A DNA stretch of 8,111 nucleotides from Bacteroidia bacterium (lineage in GTDB: Bacteria; Bacteroidota; Bacteroidia; Flavobacteriales; Flavobacteriaceae). Both the position numbers and the translations under genes were made by a program. Location: the NCBI GenBank assembly GCA_030425715.1, contig JAUIAA010000087.1, forward strand, positions 1 to 8,111. The letters run 5' to 3'. The notes below the pieces were generated by a model. The model did no database searches. It saw nothing but the letters and a program-made list of their open reading frames with translations, and was not told the origin of the DNA. Below, piece after piece: positions 1 to 7,267 of this stretch (within the stretch, counting starts at the first letter, position 1; every line of letters begins with the position of its first letter).

Positions 1-719
1 ATGCCGATGAGTTTGATGCAAATAATGATGGAATTTCGGGCAAACCCAATTATGTTTGGGATATAGAAAGTCAATCTTTAAAAATTGGGCGTTTTGGTTG
101 GAAAGCCAATCAGCCAAGTATCAAACAGCAAGTTGCTGGTGCTTTTGCTGGAGATTTGGGCATTACTTCCTCCTTATTCCCCGATGAAAATTGTCCTACT
201 GGAGTAGATTGTAACGATTTTGCAAATGGAGGAACACCAGAAATATCCAATGAAAATCTAGATAAAGTAACTCTTTATTCGGCTACTTTGGCAGTACCTG
301 CAAGAAGAAATCATGAAAACCAAAATATTCTAGAAGGCAAGGCACTTTTTAATGAGCTCAATTGTGTTGCTTGTCATATCCCTAAATTAAAGTCTGGCCC
401 ACATGCTATTCCTGCTCTAGCAAACCAAACTTTTAGGCCGTATACCGATTTGTTATTACACGATATGGGAAGCGATTTAGCAGATAATACCCCAGATTTT
501 GAAGCCTCTGGTAAGGAATGGAGAACACCTCCTCTTTGGGGAATTGGATTATTAGAAACAGTTAACGGGCACACCAATTTGCTACACGACGGCAGAGCAA
601 GAAATATTGAAGAAGCCATTTTATGGCATGGTGGTGAAGCAGAAAAATCTAAAATTGCGTTTACCAATTTAAATGCTTCAAAAAGAGAAAAAATAATTGA
701 ATTTATAAAATCATTATAA
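1..719 (+). CDS. Di-heme oxidoreductase family protein (COG3488/DUF1111-like), 5' partial
   Basis: This is the C-terminal 238 residues of a longer protein; the reading frame is open from base 3 and the start lies before the window. Visible features are an Asp/Asn-rich calcium-loop-like stretch at the very start (DANNDGISG), the family-typical segment GRFGWKANQPSIKQQVAGAF, and a c-type heme site CVACH at visible residues 121-125 (bases 363-377). The tail has RTPPLWGIGLL and LLHDGRARNIEEAILWHGGEA, also typical of the di-heme oxidoreductase ('thiol oxidoreductase') family. Such proteins carry two CxxCH sites and act in the periplasm; the first site would lie upstream. In other bacteria this family is encoded beside imelysin proteins in iron-responsive clusters, and an imelysin gene follows here after 2 bp. 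The physiological substrate is not established. An in-frame TTG at 156 is internal, since the conserved sequence continues upstream without a break. Confidence 0.9.
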   Translation, partial: ADEFDANNDGISGKPNYVWDIESQSLKIGRFGWKANQPSIKQQVAGAFAGDLGITSSLFPDENCPTGVDCNDFANGGTPEISNENLDKVTLYSATLAVPARRNHENQNILEGKALFNELNCVACHIPKLKSGPHAIPALANQTFRPYTDLLLHDMGSDLADNTPDFEASGKEWRTPPLWGIGLLETVNGHTNLLHDGRARNIEEAILWHGGEAEKSKIAFTNLNASKREKIIEFIKSL

Positions 720-721
720 AA

Positions 722-1846
722 ATGCGCTATTTAAATACAAAAGGAATTCTTACAATTAGTTGCTTCTTATTATCTTTTATAATCGTGCTTATCAGTTGTG
801 AAAAAAATGAATTTACAGAAGATGAATACCAAATTCAATACCATAGAGAAGCACAATTAAAAAACACCTATAAAAATGAGATTATTCCTTTAAGTGAAGC
901 ATTTGTTACTACTTCAGAAGCTTTAAAAAACGCAATTGTATTGTTTAACCAAGATGTAACTCCGCAAAACCTTGAAAATGCAAGAGCAAAATGGATAGAT
1001 ATGCTTAAAGTATGGAAACAATTAGAATTGTATAATTTAGGTGCTGTAGAAGACAGTTATATTCATTTTGAAATAAATAGATGGCCAACAAATACAGAGA
1101 GAATTGAAGCGTTAATTGCAGAGAATGAAGCGATTGATGAAACTTTTATAGAATCTGTTGGTTCTTCTTCTAAAGGAATATCTGCATTAGAATATTTGCT
1201 TTATACTGCTGATAAGAGTCAAGATATTATTAAAACGTTTACCACAGATACCAATCACCAAAGGCGTTTAGATTATTTGGTTGCTCTTACCCTCAACTTA
1301 GTTACCAAAGCCAAAGCATTGCAAACTATTTGGATTGCAGATGAAACCGCATTTATTTCTTCTTTAGAAAATGGGATTAGTGGTTCTCAAAGTCAGTTAA
1401 CAAACGCCATGATAACCCTTACCGAAGAAGTAATTATTAGCAAATTAGGAAATGCTTTAGGAGACAATTCCGGTGGTAGGGTAGATATAGAAAAGCTAGA
1501 AGCATATAAAAGTAAATCTTCTTTGCCTATCATTGAAGCACATTTAATTGCTTTAAAGCGTTGTTATAAAGGTAATTTTAAAGAAGATTCTATAAAATGG
1601 GGTTATGATGATTATTTAAAATTAATTGGCAGTGAAGATTTAGACGCAATTATTGAAGATGCCTTTAAGGTATGTCAAGAAAAAATAGATGCAATTCCTA
1701 CCACACTATCCGAAACCCTATTGTCAAATCCTCAAAAAGTTATGGATTTACAAAACGCATTTACAGATTTATTGGTGTTACTTAAAGTAGATTTGGCAAA
1801 TACTATTGGTACGACAGTGACGATTAATGACAATGATGGTGATTGA
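722..1846 (+). CDS. Imelysin family lipoprotein (COG3489-like)
   Basis: This 374-residue protein has the usual length of imelysin-like proteins. It opens with a lipoprotein signal peptide: basic start, hydrophobic residues 9-25, and lipobox LISC with Cys26 as the lipidated residue. The residues after the cysteine are acidic (EKNEFTEDE), which weakly resembles the surface-export signals of Bacteroidota lipoproteins. The rest is helical and soluble, as expected for the imelysin helical-bundle fold. The segment corresponding to the imelysin GxHxxE motif reads GISALE at residues 152-157 followed by YLLYT, so the histidine is replaced by serine. This may be normal for the second imelysin of such clusters. 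The family is linked to iron uptake, and peptidase activity is doubtful for many members. The gene starts 2 bp after the di-heme oxidoreductase stop and overlaps the next gene, so all three are probably co-transcribed. Family assignment is firm; the function is inferred. Confidence 0.88.
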   Translation: MRYLNTKGILTISCFLLSFIIVLISCEKNEFTEDEYQIQYHREAQLKNTYKNEIIPLSEAFVTTSEALKNAIVLFNQDVTPQNLENARAKWIDMLKVWKQLELYNLGAVEDSYIHFEINRWPTNTERIEALIAENEAIDETFIESVGSSSKGISALEYLLYTADKSQDIIKTFTTDTNHQRRLDYLVALTLNLVTKAKALQTIWIADETAFISSLENGISGSQSQLTNAMITLTEEVIISKLGNALGDNSGGRVDIEKLEAYKSKSSLPIIEAHLIALKRCYKGNFKEDSIKWGYDDYLKLIGSEDLDAIIEDAFKVCQEKIDAIPTTLSETLLSNPQKVMDLQNAFTDLLVLLKVDLANTIGTTVTINDNDGD

Positions 1847-3155
1847 TCAATGGAAAACATTTTTAACTAAGGAAACCTCCATTTTACCACTAGCCATTTT
1901 TAGAATGGCTTTTGGGTTTTTAATGGCTTTTTCTATGGTGCGATTTATCTATAACGGATGGATTGAAACTTGCTATACCACACCAGAATTTCATATTACT
2001 TATCAGTATTTTGATTGGGTTTCTCCATTCGATGTAACTACCATGTATACCATTGTGATACTCTGTGCATTATCGGCACTTTGTATTGGTTTGGGTTTTT
2101 TGTATAGAATAGCTACCATTATATTTTTTGTTTCCTTTACCTATTTAGAGCTTATAGAAAAATCTTGGTACCTCAACCATTATTACTTTGTATCGTTAGT
2201 TGCATTTTTATTGATTTTGGTTCCAGCAAATAGAAATATTTCTTTAGTCGCCAAATACCATCCAAAAATAAAACTAAGTACCGTACCTAATTGGACCATA
2301 GTTATTGTAAAATTACAGCTATGCGTTGTTTATTTTTTTGGAGGTATTGCCAAATTAAAAGCCGATTGGTTGTTAAATGCACAACCCCTAAAAATATGGC
2401 TAAAAGCCAAAACGGATATTCCACTAATTGGTTGGTTATTTGAGTATGATATTACTCCTTACCTATTTAGCTGGAGTGGCATGTTATACGATTTAACCAT
2501 CCCATTTTTATTATGGTCTAAAAACACACGTCCTATTGCCTACTTATTAGTTGTTATATTCCATATCCTTACGCATATTTTATTCCCAATAGGGATGTTT
2601 CCTTGGCTGATGATTTTTGGAAGCTTGGTTTTTATTACACACCAAGAATGGAATAAAATATTAGCCTATTTCCAACTAAAAATTTCGATCTATGGTAGTG
2701 GAAATTATAAAACAAAACCGATACTATTTCCTATACTCCTCTTATTCTTTTGTGTGCAAACTCTTTTACCGCTTAGACATTTTTTTTTAACAGATAATGT
2801 GTTGTGGACAGAAAATGGATTTCGTTTTTCTTGGCATGTAATGGTAATGGAAAAAAATGGATTTACAGAATTTACCGTAGTTGACAATACCACCAAAAAA
2901 CGTTGGAAAGAATATCCTTCAAAACGATTGACTACCATTCAAGAAAAACAAATGAGTTTCCAACCCGATATGATTTGGCAATATGCCCAGTTTTTAAACA
3001 AAAAATATCAAGAAAAAGGGTTTACAAATGTTTCCATTTATGTAAACTCCAAAGTATCGCTAAACGGTAGGCCTTCCAAAAGATATATTACCGCAAATAA
3101 AAACTTGCTTGAAATAACTAACGTCGATGATATTTATGGCTTTATAGAGGAGTAA
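1827..3155 (+). CDS. HTTM-domain membrane protein, vitamin K-dependent gamma-carboxylase-like
   Basis: This 442-residue protein has multiple membrane segments between roughly residues 20 and 320 and a soluble C-terminal region. The membrane part carries hallmarks of the HTTM/gamma-glutamyl carboxylase family: SWYLNHYY (residues 113-120), VYFFGGIAKLKADWL (168-182) and FHILTHILFPIGMFPW (245-260). From memory of the human enzyme GGCX, Lys176 lines up with catalytic Lys218 and His118 with His160; both pairs have the same offset of 42. The C-terminal part is also carboxylase-like: LPLRH (314-318), LWTENGFRFSW, QPDMIWQYA and SLNGRPSKR (411-419). GGCX uses reduced vitamin K, O2 and CO2 to turn Glu into Gla; flavobacteria make menaquinone, a form of vitamin K. 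No bacterial substrate is known to me. The start at 1827 overlaps the imelysin gene by 20 bp; ATG codons at 1833 and 1836 are alternatives. The overlap suggests translational coupling with the iron-associated genes upstream. Confidence 0.88.
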   Translation: MTMMVIDQWKTFLTKETSILPLAIFRMAFGFLMAFSMVRFIYNGWIETCYTTPEFHITYQYFDWVSPFDVTTMYTIVILCALSALCIGLGFLYRIATIIFFVSFTYLELIEKSWYLNHYYFVSLVAFLLILVPANRNISLVAKYHPKIKLSTVPNWTIVIVKLQLCVVYFFGGIAKLKADWLLNAQPLKIWLKAKTDIPLIGWLFEYDITPYLFSWSGMLYDLTIPFLLWSKNTRPIAYLLVVIFHILTHILFPIGMFPWLMIFGSLVFITHQEWNKILAYFQLKISIYGSGNYKTKPILFPILLLFFCVQTLLPLRHFFLTDNVLWTENGFRFSWHVMVMEKNGFTEFTVVDNTTKKRWKEYPSKRLTTIQEKQMSFQPDMIWQYAQFLNKKYQEKGFTNVSIYVNSKVSLNGRPSKRYITANKNLLEITNVDDIYGFIEE

Positions 3156-3190
3156 TAATATTTGATAGAGCTCTAATTGTGAAATCAATG

Positions 3191-3224
3191 AAAAAAAAAG
3201 TCTTCCCAAATTGGAAAGACTTTT
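3191..3224 (-). terminator. Intrinsic terminator of tRNA-Gln
   Basis: Read on the minus strand, a 12-bp stem (AAAAGTCTTTCC with GGGAAGACTTTT, one G-T wobble) encloses a 5-base loop and is followed by an uninterrupted T run. Stem arms are 3213-3224 and 3196-3207. It begins 4 bases after the tRNA 3' end, so it terminates the tRNA transcript. On the plus strand only four T follow the stem, so it may also stop the HTTM operon, but less efficiently. Confidence 0.88.
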
Positions 3225-3227
3225 AAG

Positions 3228-3298
3228 TTGACCCACAAGGATTCGAACCTTGACTGACGATACCAAAAACCGGAGTGCTACCGTTACACCATGGGTCA
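3228..3298 (-). tRNA. tRNA-Gln (anticodon UUG)
   Basis: A complete 71-base cloverleaf can be folded on the minus strand. It has a 7-bp acceptor stem (TGACCCA with TGGGTCA), a D arm GTGT/GCAC with loop AACGGTA, and an anticodon loop TTTTGGT giving UUG. A 4-base variable loop and a perfect T arm CAAGG/CCTTG around TTCGAAT follow. The discriminator base is A at 3228. The 3' CCA is not encoded (CTT follows) and must be added after transcription. The anticodon stem contains a G-U pair and a C-U mismatch at the outermost pair (27-43). The UUG anticodon reads CAA and, with wobble, CAG. Confidence 0.95.
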
Positions 3299-3335
3299 AT
3301 ATTTCAATGCTCAAGCACACTCGCTTAAGCAGGCG

Positions 3336-3343
3336 CAAATTTA
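3336..3343 (-). promoter_or_regulatory. Possible -7 promoter element for tRNA-Gln
   Basis: The minus strand reads TAAATTTG here, an exact match to the Bacteroidota -7 consensus TAnnTTTG, 37 bases upstream of the mature tRNA 5' end. That spacing leaves room for a short 5' leader. No convincing -33 TTTG element is seen at the usual distance, and the region is AT-rich, so a chance match is possible. Confidence 0.4.
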
Positions 3344-3425
3344 ATACAAAATTTCTTTTCAGAAAAAATATTTTTTACTTTTTTTAAGGCAATTTATTTA
3401 ACAAACCATTTACATTTTAATTTAG

Positions 3426-3433
3426 TAAATTCG
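3426..3433 (+). promoter_or_regulatory. Possible -7 promoter element for the glycosyltransferase-deacetylase operon
   Basis: TAAATTCG differs by one base from the Bacteroidota consensus TAnnTTTG and lies 22 bases before the ATG at 3456, so the 5' leader would be short. It overlaps the perfect 13-base palindrome AATTTAGTAAATT (3419-3431). No clear -33 element is visible. The assignment is positional and tentative. Confidence 0.3.
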
Positions 3434-3455
3434 CCTCAGATTATAAAACTCGCAT

Positions 3456-6400
3456 ATGCTCTCATTTAATTATAAAAAATACAATACCGTCTTAGGATGG
3501 TTCACTTTTTTAATTGCGTTAATTACCTATACTTTAACCTTAGAACCTACAGTAAGCTACTGGGACTGTGGCGAATATATTTCAACCGCCGTAAAGTTAG
3601 AGGTAGGCCATCCACCAGGTGCTCCCTTGTTTCAAATGTTAGGTGCATTTTTTGCCATGTTTGCTAGCGATGCTTCGGAAATTGCAAAAATGGTAAACTT
3701 TATGTCGGCACTTGCCAGCGCATTTACCATCTTATTTTTATTTTGGACCATCACTGCTTTGGCAAAAAAAGTAGTAATAAAAACACAAAAAGAAGTGAAC
3801 AAAGCAAGTGCTTTTGCCATTTTAGGTAGTGGTTTGGTTGGTGCTTTGGCTTATACTTTTTCTGATAGTTTTTGGTTTAGTGCCGTTGAGGCCGAAGTTT
3901 ATGCTATGTCGTCCTTTTTAATGGCTTTGCTGTTTTGGTTAGCCCTACATTGGGAACAAGAAATGCATAAACCACAAGGCAATAAATGGTTATTACTCAT
4001 TAGCTTTGTAGTTGGACTTTCATTTGGAGTACATATCTTATCCTTATTGGTAATCCCTCCTATTGTATTTATCTACATTTACAAAAAATACCCTAGTCTA
4101 AACACCAAGCAATTTATACTTGCTAATATTGTATCTATTCTGGTATTAGCATTTGTGTTTAAATTTTTATTCCCATTTACCTTACGATTTTTTAGTGCAT
4201 CCGAATTGTTTTTTGTAAATAATATTGGCTTACCATTTAATTCAGGAAGTATTATTGCAGGAATAGCTTTAATTGTCTTGTTCTATGTAGGGTTAAAGCA
4301 AACACGTAAAAAAAGAAAATATACCGCAAACCTATTATTGCTTTGTGTATTGTTTATCATGGTAGGATTTTCATCTTGGTTGATGTTGCCTATTAGAGCC
4401 AATGCAGATACTACAATTAACGAAAATAACCCTTCAAGTGCTAGAGAGTTACTCGCCTATTACAATAGAGAGCAGTATGGCGATGCCAATGTATTTTATG
4501 GCTCTTACTATTCGGAAACTGGCGAAAGAGATAAAAAACAACCGTTTAGAGATGCCAAGCCGAAGTATGAAAAAGATGAAAAAGCTGGTAAATATGTAAT
4601 TGTAAATAATTACAAAGATGGCCTGCCAAATTTTACAGATAAACATAAAGGGTTTATTCCTAGAATGGTAGATGCTACTCCAAGTGTTGTGGCAAATTAC
4701 AAAGCCGTTGCAGGTATTCCACAAAGAAGTAAACGCCGACCAACTTTTGGCGAAAACCTAAGTTTTATGATTACCTATCAGTTTGGCTATATGTACGGTA
4801 GGTACTTTATGTGGAATTTTGTAGGCAAACAAAATGATATTCAAGGTAATTTAGACAATAATGGAAACTGGCTTAGCGGAATCAATTTTATTGATGAAGT
4901 ACGTTTAGGTTCGCAAAAAAATCTACCCTCTGAAGAGAAAAATAATAAAGGTAGAAATACTTACTTTTTCTTACCTCTAATTTTAGGGGTTATAGGCTTG
5001 GTTTACCATCTTTCTAAAGACAAAAACAACTTTTATATTTTATTACTATTCTTTGCTTTTACAGGATTGGCCATTATTTTTTATACCAATCCAAAACCAT
5101 TTGAACCAAGAGAGCGAGATTATGCCGTAGTGGGTTCCTTTTATGTATTTGCCATTTGGATAGGTTTAGGCGTATTGGCTATTTTCGAAAAGTTTAAAGA
5201 CAAACTAAACCCCAAATCCCTAGCCCTTATTACTTCAGTAGTTTGTTTACTTGCAGTACCCACGTTAATGGCTGCAGAAAATTGGGATGATCACGATAGA
5301 TCAGGTAAATATTCCACTTATAACAATGCTAAGGCTTATTTAGATTCTTGTCAGGAAAATGCCATCATGTTCACCATTGGCGATAACGACACCTTCCCGC
5401 TATGGTATATGCAAGAAGTTGAAAATTACCGAACTGATATTAAATTGATAAACACCAGCTTATTCGCAAAAGATTGGTATATCGATCAACAAAAAAGGCA
5501 AACCTACAAGGCACCTCCTATTCCATCGCAATTAACCCATGATGATTATAAAGAAGGTTCTTTAGATGTAGCTTATTTTTATCCTTATCCGTTTCCACAG
5601 TTTAAAGATTCTGTAATGGATATCAAATTCTTTATGAAATGGATACAAAGTAAAGATACCAGAACTGCTATTGACTTTGAAGAAAATAACCATCCTGAAA
5701 AAGTGTACCCAACCAACAAAATTAGAATTCCGGTTGACAAAGAAGCTGTGCTTAAAAATGGAATTGTAGCACAAAAAGATGCCGATTTAATTGTACCGTA
5801 TATCGATATTGAAGTAGCAGAATCTGCCTTGATAAAAAACAGAATTTTAATGTTAGATATTTTGGCCAATAACAATTGGGAAAGACCAATTTATTTTACG
5901 GGTGGCGCACAAGCAGCCGATGAGTATATTTGGTTAAAAGATTATTTGCAATTAGATGGACTTGCTTATAAATTGGTACCGATAAAAACACCTATTTCTA
6001 AAAAAAGCTTTTTAGATATGGGTAGAATTGATACCGAAAGCATGTATAACAATGTAAAAAAATGGTCGTGGAAAAATTCAAATGCAGATATTTATTTTGA
6101 CCCTGAAACACGTAAAAATGGGATTTCTTTTAGAAATAGTTTAAGTCGCTTGGCAGATGAATTTATCAAAGAAAATAATTTTGCTAAAGCAGAAGAAATT
6201 TTAGATCTATCTTTAGAAAAAATGCCAATTGAAAAATATGGCTATTACCGATTGGTTATTGGGCATATAGAATCGTATTACAAAATTGACAAACCTGAAA
6301 AAGCGAGAAAAATTATAGAGTTTTTAGTGCAAAACTTTAAAGAAAAAATTACCTATTACAGTGGTGTTAGCTCTTACCAACTCACTGCTAATTTTAACGA

Positions 6401-6542
6401 CTTAGAAGGAACTTTAGACCTATACAAATACATAATTGCTACCGTGCAAGAATACGACACTGAAGAATATACAGAAGTACTAAAATCTGATTTTATGAAC
6501 TCTGTTACCTTATTAGAAGATGTTTTAGGTGGCTTAGAATAA
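3456..6542 (+). CDS. TMEM260-like (DUF2723) integral membrane glycosyltransferase
   Basis: This 1028-residue protein has about a dozen hydrophobic segments between residues 10 and 605, interrupted by a large hydrophilic loop (about 315-500), then a soluble C-terminal region. The first external loop after TM1 has the family signature VSYWDCGEYISTAVKLEVGH (33-52) followed by PPGAPLF; Asp37 and Glu40 are candidate catalytic acids, as in GT-C enzymes. Other family-like stretches are PFEPRERDYA (548-557) and GDNDTFPLWYMQEV (642-655). Residues about 905-1010 look like TPR-type helical repeats. Human TMEM260, in the same Pfam family, is an ER O-mannosyltransferase, and Bacteroidota have a general protein O-glycosylation pathway. 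A role in lipid-linked sugar transfer to periplasmic proteins or glycans is therefore inferred; donor and acceptor are unknown. The stop codon overlaps the next start (TAATG), which indicates coupling to the deacetylase. Confidence 0.85.
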   Translation: MLSFNYKKYNTVLGWFTFLIALITYTLTLEPTVSYWDCGEYISTAVKLEVGHPPGAPLFQMLGAFFAMFASDASEIAKMVNFMSALASAFTILFLFWTITALAKKVVIKTQKEVNKASAFAILGSGLVGALAYTFSDSFWFSAVEAEVYAMSSFLMALLFWLALHWEQEMHKPQGNKWLLLISFVVGLSFGVHILSLLVIPPIVFIYIYKKYPSLNTKQFILANIVSILVLAFVFKFLFPFTLRFFSASELFFVNNIGLPFNSGSIIAGIALIVLFYVGLKQTRKKRKYTANLLLLCVLFIMVGFSSWLMLPIRANADTTINENNPSSARELLAYYNREQYGDANVFYGSYYSETGERDKKQPFRDAKPKYEKDEKAGKYVIVNNYKDGLPNFTDKHKGFIPRMVDATPSVVANYKAVAGIPQRSKRRPTFGENLSFMITYQFGYMYGRYFMWNFVGKQNDIQGNLDNNGNWLSGINFIDEVRLGSQKNLPSEEKNNKGRNTYFFLPLILGVIGLVYHLSKDKNNFYILLLFFAFTGLAIIFYTNPKPFEPRERDYAVVGSFYVFAIWIGLGVLAIFEKFKDKLNPKSLALITSVVCLLAVPTLMAAENWDDHDRSGKYSTYNNAKAYLDSCQENAIMFTIGDNDTFPLWYMQEVENYRTDIKLINTSLFAKDWYIDQQKRQTYKAPPIPSQLTHDDYKEGSLDVAYFYPYPFPQFKDSVMDIKFFMKWIQSKDTRTAIDFEENNHPEKVYPTNKIRIPVDKEAVLKNGIVAQKDADLIVPYIDIEVAESALIKNRILMLDILANNNWERPIYFTGGAQAADEYIWLKDYLQLDGLAYKLVPIKTPISKKSFLDMGRIDTESMYNNVKKWSWKNSNADIYFDPETRKNGISFRNSLSRLADEFIKENNFAKAEEILDLSLEKMPIEKYGYYRLVIGHIESYYKIDKPEKARKIIEFLVQNFKEKITYYSGVSSYQLTANFNDLEGTLDLYKYIIATVQEYDTEEYTEVLKSDFMNSVTLLEDVLGGLE

Positions 6543-7192
6543 TGAAAACTTATTTTGTAAAAACTCCAGCAATACTCACCAAAATTTATGGTAAATATTG
6601 CTGGAGCAAAGCAAACACTTCTAAAAATAACAAAGAAATTTTCCTTACGTTTGACGACGGCCCCATTCCAGAAATTACATCGTGGGTATTACAAACCTTA
6701 GAAAAACACGGTGCCAAAGCCACTTTTTTTTGCGTAGGTCATAATATTGCAAAGTATCCAGAGGTGTTTTATCAAATTTTAAATAAAAACCACTCCATAG
6801 GCAACCATACTTTTTACCACAAAAATGGTTGGAAAACTGCAACGTCTAATTACCTTGAAGATGTGGAGAAATGTACGCTTGAAATTTGTGCACACTTCTC
6901 ACAATTTAACAAAGACTTATTGTTTAGACCTCCTTATGGAAAAATCAAAAAAAAACAAGCCAATGCCTTGCTAAATAAAGGGTATAAAATTGTAATGTGG
7001 GATGTTTTAAGTGGTGATTTTGACCAAAAAATAACCCAAGAAACTTGCTATAATAATATAGTTAAAAATGTAGAAAATGGAAGTATCATTGTTTTACACG
7101 ACAGCCAAAAATCTTTTGAAAATTTGCAATATACCTTACCTAAAATTTTAAAATTCTTTAGTGAAAAAAACTATGTGTTTAAAAGCTTGTAG
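6542..7192 (+). CDS. Polysaccharide deacetylase family protein (NodB fold, CE4-like)
   Basis: This compact 216-residue protein is almost only the NodB catalytic domain. All CE4 motifs are visible: TFDDGP (36-41) with the catalytic-base and metal aspartates, the zinc-binding HTFYH (89-93), RPPYG (129-133), MWDVLSGDFD (152-161) and VLHDS (184-188). Family members remove N- or O-acetyl groups from chitin-like or peptidoglycan sugars using a divalent metal. There is no convincing signal peptide (start MKTYFVKTPAILTKIYGKYC), so location is uncertain: cytoplasmic, or exported in an unrecognised way. The ATG shares its A with the stop codon of the membrane glycosyltransferase gene, so the two are co-translated and probably act in the same envelope glycan pathway. 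The substrate cannot be told from sequence. Confidence 0.92.
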   Translation: MKTYFVKTPAILTKIYGKYCWSKANTSKNNKEIFLTFDDGPIPEITSWVLQTLEKHGAKATFFCVGHNIAKYPEVFYQILNKNHSIGNHTFYHKNGWKTATSNYLEDVEKCTLEICAHFSQFNKDLLFRPPYGKIKKKQANALLNKGYKIVMWDVLSGDFDQKITQETCYNNIVKNVENGSIIVLHDSQKSFENLQYTLPKILKFFSEKNYVFKSL

Positions 7193-7207
7193 CAGCAATT
7201 GCTTAAA

Positions 7208-7267
7208 TTAACTTTTAAACTTTGCTACTTTAACTTTACAAACTTTAGTACTTTCAACTTTATAAAC
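7208..7267. repeat. Degenerate 23-24 bp tandem repeat in convergent spacer
   Basis: Two imperfect units lie head to tail: 7221-7243 and 7244-7267. Each has the pattern TTT-G/A-C/G-TACTTT, then AACTTTA, then a tail ending in AAAC. A partial third unit ending in TTTTAAAC precedes them (7208-7220). The array runs to the stop codon of the thioredoxin-like gene and fills most of the spacer between the two convergent genes. No other terminator hairpin is apparent here. The sequence is AT-rich, which weakens but does not remove the repeat signal. Confidence 0.55.

Noticed and set aside
156..719. A separate short gene starting at the TTG at 156
   Set aside because: The frame is open and conserved di-heme oxidoreductase sequence continues upstream to base 3, so this is an internal leucine codon of a truncated gene.
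3166..3175. Palindrome TAGAGCTCTA after the HTTM gene, as an operator or terminator
   Set aside because: It is short, has no loop or T tract, and does not lie upstream of any gene on either strand; probably chance.
3060..3338. Minus-strand open frame of 92 codons
   Set aside because: It runs through the tRNA-Gln gene and its terminator and into the 3' end of the HTTM gene on the other strand; the translation resembles no family.
4402..4724. Overlapping plus- and minus-strand open frames inside the glycosyltransferase gene
   Set aside because: They lie wholly within a strongly supported coding region and have low-complexity translations.
5562..5875. Two minus-strand open frames within the glycosyltransferase gene
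   Set aside because: They are antisense shadows of conserved sequence with no recognisable domain or start signal.
7194..7203. Palindrome AGCAATTGCT just after the deacetylase stop codon, as a terminator
   Set aside because: It is only a 5-bp stem with no loop and no following T run.
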